In this document: positions 1 through 6,036 of the stretch, in pieces | Layout of the letters: every line of letters starts with the position of its first letter | Position numbering within the stretch: the stretch's first letter is position 1 | NCBI GenBank assembly: GCA_017551405.1 | Contig: JAFZLP010000002.1 | Location: 1-7,408, forward strand | Direction of reading: 5' to 3' | DNA: 7,408 nucleotides | Source: Bacteroidales bacterium | GTDB lineage: Bacteria; Bacteroidota; Bacteroidia; Bacteroidales; UBA932 | Program-made: the position numbers and the translations under genes | The notes under the pieces: generated by a model | What the model saw: only the letters and a program-made list of their open reading frames with translations | Database searches by the model: none | Told to the model about the DNA's origin: nothing

Positions 1-81
1 AAACAGCGTTTCATCGGCGACGACGCAGCCAACCTGCTCATCGACCAGCCTATGAGAGCCCCCTGGGCATCAATGATTTAA
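1..81 (+). CDS. C-terminal end of a probable Gfo/Idh/MocA family oxidoreductase (partial)
   Basis: An open frame enters from the left edge and ends at the TAA at 79-81, giving 26 residues that contain FIGDDAAN and then DQPMRAPW. A tail of this kind (basic/aromatic start, GDDxAN, then a PMRxPW-like end) resembles the C-termini of Bacteroidetes Gfo/Idh/MocA NAD(P)-dependent sugar oxidoreductases, as I remember them. The catalytic and nucleotide-binding parts lie outside the window, so the function is inferred from the tail and the neighbour. The gene ends 12 nt before the next start on the same strand, which suggests one operon. Family members in such clusters often oxidise sugars at C3, which would supply the substrate of the DUF1080 protein downstream. 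That the frame is coding is likely; the family assignment is moderate. Confidence 0.55.
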   Translation, partial: KQRFIGDDAANLLIDQPMRAPWASMI

Positions 82-93
82 ATCCGCCAAGCC

Positions 94-2514
94 ATGAAAA
101 GAACATTGACAGTCATAGTATTAGCCGCCGCGTTCCTCCAGGGCACCTTCACATTTGCCCAGGACTCCAGGAACCGCACGGTGGAAACCATAGTGGCCGA
201 CGTGCTGGCGCAGATGCCCGCACAGGACAAGGCCGCATTCGACAGGAACATGGCCGACCTCGCCATGTCCGCACCCAAATCCATCCTGGTGCTGGGCTCC
301 AAGATGCACGCACCCGTCGCAGGCATAGGCAACAACCTCGTGGAATACGCCATTGCAGGCGTTACAGCCTATGTGTCCGACCCTGCCAACTCCCAGTACA
401 GGGCTGCCGTCCTCGAAGGCCTCAACATAGCCTCAATGCAGGTGGGCGACTTTTACAACGCCCAGTTCATGAAGGAGCAGGCCCGTCTTCTCGGCCCCGT
501 TCCCGTCCCTGAAGAGCAGCCCGTTCCCGGCAAAGACGACGTAAAGGCCGCAAAGAAGATGCTGGCCTCCGGCAACTCCGGGCAGATGTGCGCCGCCGCA
601 CAGACCATAGTCGCGGCCTCCACGCCCGCAAAGGCCCTCAAATTCCTGGGGAAGGCATTTTCCAATGAAGACCGTCCGTTCCGCAATGCGGTACTCGGTT
701 TCGTGGCCGAAAAGGCCGGAGTGGACGAAGTGGCGAAGGTCCTCACGAAGATTTTCCCGAAGCTCTCCGACGAGGCCAGGACCGACGCAGTGAACTGGTT
801 CGGCGACAAGGGCCTGACCTCCGCCATGGACATGGTCCTTTCATCAGTCGGAAAGGGCGGCGAGCTGGGCAGCGCGGCTGTATCCGCCGCAGGCAAGATA
901 GGCGGCAGCATGGCCCTCAATTCCCTCGTGGGGCTGCTGGCAAAGGGCAATCAGGACGCCTTTACCGCCCTCAGGTCGTACAAGGGCGACATCGCCCCGA
1001 CCGTCATGGCCGCCCTTGAGGCGGACAAGGGCAACCTGAACCTCATCTCCCTTGCGGCTGCAAGGGGGATCAAGGCTGCGGCCCCCTATGCCGCGGCGCT
1101 GTTCAATTCTCCCGACAGGGCCGCCAGGCTCTGCGGAATATCGGCACTCCAGGCCATCGGAGAGGTTTCCGACGCGCCTTCCTTCATCTCCCTGATAGAC
1201 AAGGGTTCGGAATTGAAGGAAGCCGGAAACGGACTGATCAACCTGCTCCGCAGGCTCTCCCCCGACGACAAATACTCCACGGTGAAGGCCCTCCAGAAGG
1301 ACATGGCCAATCCGGACAGGCTCTATCCGGTGATAGCCGCCACCAACGCCGCCGCGGCAGTGGAAGACCTTAAGAACGCCTGGGACGGGGGCGATGCTTC
1401 CGCCCTCGCGGCTCTGGCAACCATGAACTGCGATAACGTGGCTCCCCTCCTGCTCAAGGCCCTCAAGGGCGGCGAGAAGGGCAACGAAAGCCTGCTTGAA
1501 AGGTTCATTGCCCTTTCCTCACGTTACTCCAAAGACAGCGACGCCGCCTACAAGGCATTGGCCCAGGCGCTGGAGCTCGCTCAGACCCCGAAGCTCAAGA
1601 ATACGGCCCTGAAGGCACTGGGCAAGCTGCCCACCCTCAAATCCTTCCTCCTTGCCGGCAAATACCTCGACGTTCCCGAATGCGCCTACACCGCAGCAGA
1701 GGTCGTAAAGGGCATAGCCTCCTCCACCAAGGAAGAACTGGACTACAACACCCTCCTGAACACGCTCTCGAAAGCCAGGGACGTTTTCAATTCGACAGGC
1801 GATGCCGACGACGGCTACGCGGTCGACGAGATCAACAAGATGCTCTCACTCCGCGAGCCCTCTCCAATCTCTGTCCTCACCCCTGAAGAAGAGGCGGAAG
1901 GCTTCGTGATGCTTTTCGACGGCACCTCGCTGGATAACTGGCAGGGAGACAAGGAGGGCTATGTCCCGATGAACGGGACCATCTATGTCTCAGCCAATTA
2001 CGGCTCGGAGGGCAACCTGTACACGAACAAGCAGTATAAGGATTTTATCTTCCGCTTCGAGTTCTGCTTCCTGCGCGAAGGCGTGAACAACGGAGTCGGA
2101 ATCCGTACCCCCATGGGCGTGGACGCCGCCTACGACGGCATGTGCGAGGTGCAGATCCTCGACCACGACGCACCCATGTACGACGGGCTGCGCGAGTACC
2201 AGGTCCACGGCTCGGTCTACGGAGTAATCCCGGCCAGGCGCATCAGGCACAAGCCCCTCGGGGAGTGGTCAACTGAAGAGATTATAGTCCGCGGCACCCA
2301 CGTGAAGGTGACCGTGAACGGGGAAGTGATAGTGGACGGAGACGTACGCAAGGCCTGCAAAGGGCACAACGTAGCCCCCGACGGCAGTTCACGGAACAAT
2401 TATACCGTCGACCACCGCAATCATCCGGGCCTCTTCAACAAGGAAGGCTACATTTCCTTCTGCGGCCACGGAGAAGGCCTGAAAATCAGGAACGTACGCA
2501 TCAAGGAACTGTAG
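94..2514 (+). CDS. Secreted HEAT-like repeat protein with C-terminal DUF1080 (3-keto-glycoside hydrolase-like) domain
   Basis: This is an 806-residue protein. Residues 1-22 form a Sec signal peptide (basic MKR, hydrophobic core, likely cleavage TFA|QD), so it should be periplasmic or exported. A proline-rich linker (PVPVPEEQPVPG) lies near 135-146. Residues about 147-590 are Ala/Leu/Lys-rich helical repeats resembling HEAT/armadillo units, probably a binding scaffold. Residues about 600-806 are a DUF1080 domain (concanavalin-like fold): FVMLFDGTSLDNW at 604-616, EVQILDHDAP at 685-694, QVHGSVYGV at 703-711, VNGEVIVDG at 741-749, and the terminal GHGEGLKIRNVRIKEL. DUF1080 proteins characterised in Bacteroides cleave 3-keto-glycosides. 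The start at 94 is chosen because it gives the signal peptide and lies 12 nt after the upstream stop; no Shine-Dalgarno site is visible, as usual in Bacteroidetes. The substrate cannot be read from sequence. It converges on another DUF1080 gene. Confidence 0.9.
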   Translation: MKRTLTVIVLAAAFLQGTFTFAQDSRNRTVETIVADVLAQMPAQDKAAFDRNMADLAMSAPKSILVLGSKMHAPVAGIGNNLVEYAIAGVTAYVSDPANSQYRAAVLEGLNIASMQVGDFYNAQFMKEQARLLGPVPVPEEQPVPGKDDVKAAKKMLASGNSGQMCAAAQTIVAASTPAKALKFLGKAFSNEDRPFRNAVLGFVAEKAGVDEVAKVLTKIFPKLSDEARTDAVNWFGDKGLTSAMDMVLSSVGKGGELGSAAVSAAGKIGGSMALNSLVGLLAKGNQDAFTALRSYKGDIAPTVMAALEADKGNLNLISLAAARGIKAAAPYAAALFNSPDRAARLCGISALQAIGEVSDAPSFISLIDKGSELKEAGNGLINLLRRLSPDDKYSTVKALQKDMANPDRLYPVIAATNAAAAVEDLKNAWDGGDASALAALATMNCDNVAPLLLKALKGGEKGNESLLERFIALSSRYSKDSDAAYKALAQALELAQTPKLKNTALKALGKLPTLKSFLLAGKYLDVPECAYTAAEVVKGIASSTKEELDYNTLLNTLSKARDVFNSTGDADDGYAVDEINKMLSLREPSPISVLTPEEEAEGFVMLFDGTSLDNWQGDKEGYVPMNGTIYVSANYGSEGNLYTNKQYKDFIFRFEFCFLREGVNNGVGIRTPMGVDAAYDGMCEVQILDHDAPMYDGLREYQVHGSVYGVIPARRIRHKPLGEWSTEEIIVRGTHVKVTVNGEVIVDGDVRKACKGHNVAPDGSSRNNYTVDHRNHPGLFNKEGYISFCGHGEGLKIRNVRIKEL

Positions 2515-2533
2515 GGGTGAACTCCCCTACAGT
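2508..2533. terminator. Perfect inverted repeat between convergent genes, possible bidirectional terminator
   Basis: ACTGTAGGGG at 2508-2517 pairs perfectly with CCCCTACAGT at 2524-2533 around a 6-nt loop (TGAACT). The stem is 10 bp with a GC-rich loop-proximal half. It contains the stop codons of both flanking genes (TAG at 2512-2514 on plus; TAG read from 2529-2527 on minus). It is the only hairpin of note between the two genes and would fold in either transcript. No T-tract follows on either strand, so it is not a canonical intrinsic terminator; it may act as a transcript-end stabiliser or a weak bidirectional terminator. Confidence 0.6.
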
Positions 2534-3807
2534 GTCTTGATATGCAGATTGCGCCAGCGGACCCTGATACCTCCGCCGTCGTGGATCTGCAGGGCGATCC
2601 GGCCGTGCCCACGGCCGATGGCGTCGTCGCGCAGGTCGGTCATGGGCTCGCCGTTGAGCCAGGTCTGAAGGTGGTTTCCTACCAGCAGTATGCGCATGGT
2701 ATTCCAGTCCCCTTCCTTGAGGATGTCTTCCTTCTCGTCGGGAATCTGGTAGAGCCAGCCGCGTCCGTATGACTCGTAAACTCCGCCGGTATCGTTGCCC
2801 TTCGGGGCCACTTCCACCTGCCAGCCGTTCACCCTCTGGCCGGGCATCTGCACGAACGAGCGGATGAAAACGCCAGAATTGCCGTTCGCCTCCTGCTTGA
2901 ATTCAAGCGTCAGATCGAAGTCGTCAAAATACTCTTCAGTAGCAAGATAGCCGTATTCATTGTCGGGGCCGCTCTCGCAGATGAGCTCGCCGTCCTTCAC
3001 ATACCAGAGGTCGGTTCCGTAAAGTTCCCAGCCGGTGAGGTCTTCGCCGTTGAAGAGGTCTTTCTCTTCCCCGCGCGAGGGCAGCGGGCGGATCTTCACG
3101 TTCCGGAAGCTGGCCGGATAGCCGTGGTCCTGGAGGCACAGGTGCCCCTTGCGGGCGAGGCCGTACTCGGGAGCGTTCTCCCATTTGCCGGAATTCTTGC
3201 GGGCATACCAGTCGGGAGTCCAGGCGTCGAATTCAACGGTCTTCCTGCCGTTCAGGAGGTAGGTCACGTGACCGTTGTCGAAGATTATCTCGGACTCGTT
3301 CCATTCCCCTGCCGGATGCAGGATGCGCTTGTCGAAATCGGGCACGTACATGGCGTAGTCCACGGCGCACCTCTGCCAGTCTTCGAGCACATAGCCGTCG
3401 TTCACCTCGGCGAAGTTCTCGTCATCGATAAGCTGGTACTCGGGGCCGGTCACATACGGCACCGCGAAAGCGGGATTCTCCACTACGTGATAGAGCATGC
3501 CGCTGTTGCCGCCGCGGGAGATCTTCCACTCCCATTTGAGGTCGAAGTCGGCGAATTCCTCCTCGGTCACGATATAGCCGTCGGAGTCGCTGCCCTTGCC
3601 TTCGGCATAGATGGCGCCGTCCTTGACATGCCAGGGGCCGGTGATGCCTGTGCCGTTGTAGTCGCGCCAGCCGTCGAGGGTCTTGCCGTCGAAAAGGAGT
3701 TTCCAGCCCTGGGCCTTCTCCCTCGGAGTGAGGGTGTTGGGCCTGGGGGTACAGGCGGCCAGGCAGGCCATGGCCGCAAATGACAGGATTACGAACAGTT
3801 TTTTCAT
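2527..3807 (-). CDS. Lipoprotein with two tandem DUF1080 (3-keto-glycoside hydrolase-like) domains
   Basis: This is a 426-residue protein. The N-terminus MKKLFVILSF...ACLAAC is a lipoprotein signal with lipobox LAAC and lipidated Cys19. The following residues (TPRPNT) lack an acidic surface-export signal, so a periplasm-facing anchor is more likely than the cell surface. Domain 1 spans about 32-243: WKLLFDGKTLDGW at 35-47, NSGMLYHV, EYQLIDDE at 123-130, GEWNESEI, LNGRKTVEFD, LCLQDHG and FRNVKIRPL. Domain 2 spans about 249-426: LFNGEDLTGW at 251-260, NSGVFIRSF, WQVEVAP, GDWNTMRI, WLNGEPM, ALQIHDGGG and WRNLHIKTL. Each carries the start (LFxGxxLxGW) and end (LQxH...RN) blocks of DUF1080, so both look complete. 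The family cleaves or modifies 3-keto-glycosides; whether both halves are active is unknown. The start lies 4 nt after the copA stop, implying co-transcription. No Shine-Dalgarno site is visible. Confidence 0.9.
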   Translation of the reverse strand: MKKLFVILSFAAMACLAACTPRPNTLTPREKAQGWKLLFDGKTLDGWRDYNGTGITGPWHVKDGAIYAEGKGSDSDGYIVTEEEFADFDLKWEWKISRGGNSGMLYHVVENPAFAVPYVTGPEYQLIDDENFAEVNDGYVLEDWQRCAVDYAMYVPDFDKRILHPAGEWNESEIIFDNGHVTYLLNGRKTVEFDAWTPDWYARKNSGKWENAPEYGLARKGHLCLQDHGYPASFRNVKIRPLPSRGEEKDLFNGEDLTGWELYGTDLWYVKDGELICESGPDNEYGYLATEEYFDDFDLTLEFKQEANGNSGVFIRSFVQMPGQRVNGWQVEVAPKGNDTGGVYESYGRGWLYQIPDEKEDILKEGDWNTMRILLVGNHLQTWLNGEPMTDLRDDAIGRGHGRIALQIHDGGGIRVRWRNLHIKTL

Positions 3808-3811
3808 ATGC

Positions 3812-5944
3812 TTATTTTTTGAGTCTCAATGAATTACATACAACACAAACGGAACTGGCGGCCATGCAGGCGGCGGCAATCATGGGGTTCAGCCTAACCC
3901 CGAACACCCCCGCCGCCAGCGGAATCGCCAGAACATTGTAGATGAACGCCCAGAAGAGATTCTCCGCGATTATCCTGGAGGTCCTCTTCGAGAGCCGCAG
4001 GAGTTCCGGCACTTTCTTGAGGTCGGAAGACACTATCGTTACCATGGCGGTATCCATAGCGATGTCGCTGCCGCGGCCCATGGCGATTCCGACATCCGCC
4101 ACCGCGAGCGCGGCGCTGTCGTTGATGCCGTCGCCGACCATCGCCACGCGTTTCCCCTGCTTCTGCAGTTCCTTTACGTATTCCGCCTTTTCGAGCGGCA
4201 GGACCCCGGCGCGGACCGTTTCTATTCCGGCCCTGGACGCAGTGAACGCAGCCGCGGCGGAATTGTCCCCGGTGAGCATAGTCAGTCCTATGCCCATGTC
4301 TTTCAGCTCACTCACGGCGGCCGCTGTGGTCTCCTTCAGCCCGTCGGCAATGGCAAACACAGCCAGCACATTCTCCTCGTCACAGAAATACGATACGGTA
4401 TAGCCCTCCGCAGCCCATTTTTCGCCCGTTTCGCACTGCTCGACGGCGGTTTTGGACACGGTATACCTGGTGCCGAGGCAGCTGGCTTCTATGCCGACTC
4501 CGGGGACTGCGGCGAAGTCGCTGATTTCCCGGGGCTTGACGTCGCCTTCCATGCTTTCCGCCATGGCCGAGGCAAGCGGATGCTCAGACGCCTGTTCCAT
4601 TGCAAGGAGTATCCCCTTCGCGCCTTCGGCGTACCATTCGCTCTGGACCACCACCGGCCTGCCTTCCGTGAGGGTGCCGGTCTTGTCGAGCACCAGCGCT
4701 TTTATCCTGTAGGCGGCCTGCAGCGCGTCGGCATCTTTCACCAGTATGCCCTTGTCCGCCGCATTGCCTATGCCGGCGACTATCGCGGTGGGAGTGGCCA
4801 GGCCGAGCGCGCAGGGACAGGCTATCACCAGCACGCTCACCATGTAGAGCAGCGCGCTGCCGAGCCCGCCGCCCTCAGGCGCAAAGAAGCACCAGTAGAA
4901 GAAGGTGACGAGGGCGATTCCCAGAATGACAGGCACGAACACCACGGCCACCTTGTCCACCGTGCGCTGTATGCGGGCCTTGCTGCCCTGGGCGTCGCGG
5001 ACGGCGGCGATGATGCCGGCCAGGAGGGTGTCCCCGCCGGTTTTTTCCACTTTGACCTTTAGCAGCCCCTGCTGATTCATGGTGCCAGTGAAGACCTTGC
5101 AGCCGGCATATTTCTCCGCCGGGACAGCCTCTCCGGTAAGCAGGCTTTCATCGACGAAAGACGAGCCTTCGACCACCGTTCCGTCAACGGGAACGCGCGC
5201 ACCCGGCTTGATTTTGATGATGTCGCCCGGGGCGGACCTGTCTTTGCGCGGCCTCAGCTCCATGAGCCTGCGTATGCTGTCGGTAGTGCCGTATTTCGCC
5301 CTTTCCTCCAGCACGCGGCCAATCAGGATGAAGGCGGTTATCATTGCCGCCGAATCGAAGTACAGCGGGGCCGGAGCGCCGTCGGCGCCCATTACGGACG
5401 GGAATATCAGGTTGAAGCAGCTGAACAGGAACGAAATGATCGTCGAAAGACTCACCAGGGTGTCCATGTTGCCCTTAAGATGCTTTATCTGCGTGAGCGC
5501 AGCCTTGTGGAAACGGCGCCCGCACCAGAAGACGACCACGGCGGCGAGTGCCAGCAACAGGATCCCCCGCCCCCTGAAGGGCTTGAACCCCATCTGGATT
5601 ATCATGACGGCGGCTGCCAGCACTATGGCCAGCACCATGTCGGTGCGGAGTGCGGAATACTCTTTCCGCCTCAGCTTTTCAGCTTCCTCTTCCAGACTGT
5701 CGTCGGAATCGTCATCGTCGTCGTCCGCCACCAGGAGGTCGTATCCGGCGTCCTGAACGGCCTTCTTGAGCCCGGAGGCCTTGACTTCTGCCGGGTCGTA
5801 TTCCACCTGGGCGCTGTTCGCGGCAAGGCTTACCGAGCAGCTCTTCACGCCCTTCTGGTTCTTGAGCACATTCTCCACTCGGGCCACGCACGCCGCACAT
5901 CCCAATCCCACAACCGGGAAGTTTCGAGTAACTATCTTCGCCAT
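3812..5944 (-). CDS. copA: Copper(I)-exporting P-type ATPase (P1B-1)
   Basis: This 710-residue inner-membrane pump exports Cu(I) from the cytoplasm using ATP. In order: one heavy-metal-associated domain (residues about 5-72, GLGCAAC with Cys16 and Cys19); an Asp-rich linker (74-82); four membrane helices (about 102-120, 127-141, 160-181, 194-214); actuator domain with TGE at 270-272; helices 5 and 6 (about 330-354, 362-390) with the metal-site CPC at 376-378; phosphorylation motif DKTGT (Asp420); HP at 455-456; TGDN at 558-561; GDGxND at 604-609; and helices 7 and 8 carrying YN (669-670) and MxxSS (694-698). CPC with YN and MxxSS is the Cu(I)/Ag(I) signature, against Zn/Cd pumps. The length is normal for a one-HMA CopA, but the actuator segment near 228-241 is about 14 residues shorter than in typical relatives. 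No copZ or copper regulator gene adjoins it; a DUF1080 lipoprotein gene follows directly. The start at 5944 gives a complete HMA domain; no Shine-Dalgarno site is visible. Confidence 0.95.
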   Translation of the reverse strand: MAKIVTRNFPVVGLGCAACVARVENVLKNQKGVKSCSVSLAANSAQVEYDPAEVKASGLKKAVQDAGYDLLVADDDDDDSDDSLEEEAEKLRRKEYSALRTDMVLAIVLAAAVMIIQMGFKPFRGRGILLLALAAVVVFWCGRRFHKAALTQIKHLKGNMDTLVSLSTIISFLFSCFNLIFPSVMGADGAPAPLYFDSAAMITAFILIGRVLEERAKYGTTDSIRRLMELRPRKDRSAPGDIIKIKPGARVPVDGTVVEGSSFVDESLLTGEAVPAEKYAGCKVFTGTMNQQGLLKVKVEKTGGDTLLAGIIAAVRDAQGSKARIQRTVDKVAVVFVPVILGIALVTFFYWCFFAPEGGGLGSALLYMVSVLVIACPCALGLATPTAIVAGIGNAADKGILVKDADALQAAYRIKALVLDKTGTLTEGRPVVVQSEWYAEGAKGILLAMEQASEHPLASAMAESMEGDVKPREISDFAAVPGVGIEASCLGTRYTVSKTAVEQCETGEKWAAEGYTVSYFCDEENVLAVFAIADGLKETTAAAVSELKDMGIGLTMLTGDNSAAAAFTASRAGIETVRAGVLPLEKAEYVKELQKQGKRVAMVGDGINDSAALAVADVGIAMGRGSDIAMDTAMVTIVSSDLKKVPELLRLSKRTSRIIAENLFWAFIYNVLAIPLAAGVFGVRLNPMIAAACMAASSVCVVCNSLRLKK

Positions 5945-5961
5945 ATCAAATAATCTTTGAT
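5945..5961. promoter_or_regulatory. Dyad immediately upstream of the copA start codon
   Basis: ATCAAA at 5945-5950 and TTTGAT at 5956-5961 are perfect inverted arms around a 5-nt centre. The dyad abuts the copA ATG and fills the expected 5' leader. It could be a regulator site or a weak 5'-end hairpin in the copA mRNA. It is short and AT-rich, so chance is a real alternative. Confidence 0.3.
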
Positions 5962-5965
5962 TCCA

Positions 5966-5997
5966 TAAAAATAGTTATCACCTTTGAAAAATACAAA
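5966..5997 (-). promoter_or_regulatory. Candidate Bacteroidetes-type promoter for copA
   Basis: Read on the minus strand, TTTG (5997-5994) is followed after exactly 20 nt by TATTTTTA (5973-5966). This matches the Bacteroidetes -33 TTTG and -7 TAnnTTTG pattern with one mismatch in the -7 box and normal spacing. Transcription would start near 5960, giving a copA leader of roughly 15-18 nt. A second TATTTTTC box at 5993-5986 is a weaker alternative. The call rests on pattern and position only. Confidence 0.45.
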
Positions 5998-6003
5998 TTT
6001 TCA
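5985..6003. promoter_or_regulatory. Dyad over the centre of the divergent promoter region
   Basis: TGAAAA at 5985-5990 and TTTTCA at 5998-6003 are perfect 6-bp inverted arms separated by 7 nt. The dyad covers the proposed -33 elements of both divergent promoters (5994-5997 minus, 5998-6001 plus), a position where one regulator could control both. The AT-rich setting makes chance matches common. Confidence 0.25.
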
Positions 6004-6029
6004 CATCAGGGAATAAATTGCTATCTTTA
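5998..6029 (+). promoter_or_regulatory. Candidate promoter for the alanine/glycine symporter gene
   Basis: TTTT at 5998-6001 is followed after 20 nt by TATCTTTA at 6022-6029, each with one mismatch to the Bacteroidetes TTTG and TAnnTTTG elements. The -7 box ends only 7 nt before the ATG at 6037, so the transcript would have almost no leader. It lies back to back with the proposed copA promoter. Confidence 0.4.
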
Positions 6030-6036
6030 CGCTAAT

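Noticed and set aside
3124..3783. 219-codon open frame on the plus strand, antisense to the tandem DUF1080 lipoprotein gene
   Set aside because: It is fully covered by a well-supported gene on the other strand, shows no recognisable domain and has the composition expected of a GC-rich shadow frame.
5079..5756. 225-codon open frame on the plus strand, antisense to copA (also 5480-5953 and 3942-4403)
   Set aside because: All lie inside copA. The Ser-rich runs are the complement of the Asp codons and membrane segments, not a real protein.
3812..5944. Possible pseudogene status of copA because of the shortened actuator segment
   Set aside because: The frame is continuous, all catalytic and metal-site motifs are present, and both ends match the family.
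5946..5966. Six-residue leader frame (MESKII) on the minus strand, ending 1 nt before the copA ATG
   Set aside because: It is too short to judge, has no convincing ribosome site, and its ATG overlaps the proposed -7 box, so it would not be transcribed from that promoter.
5945..6036. Possible small RNA or riboswitch in the copA/symporter intergenic region
   Set aside because: Only 92 AT-rich bases are available, and both predicted leaders are very short. The only dyads have 6-bp arms, with no structured aptamer-like pattern.
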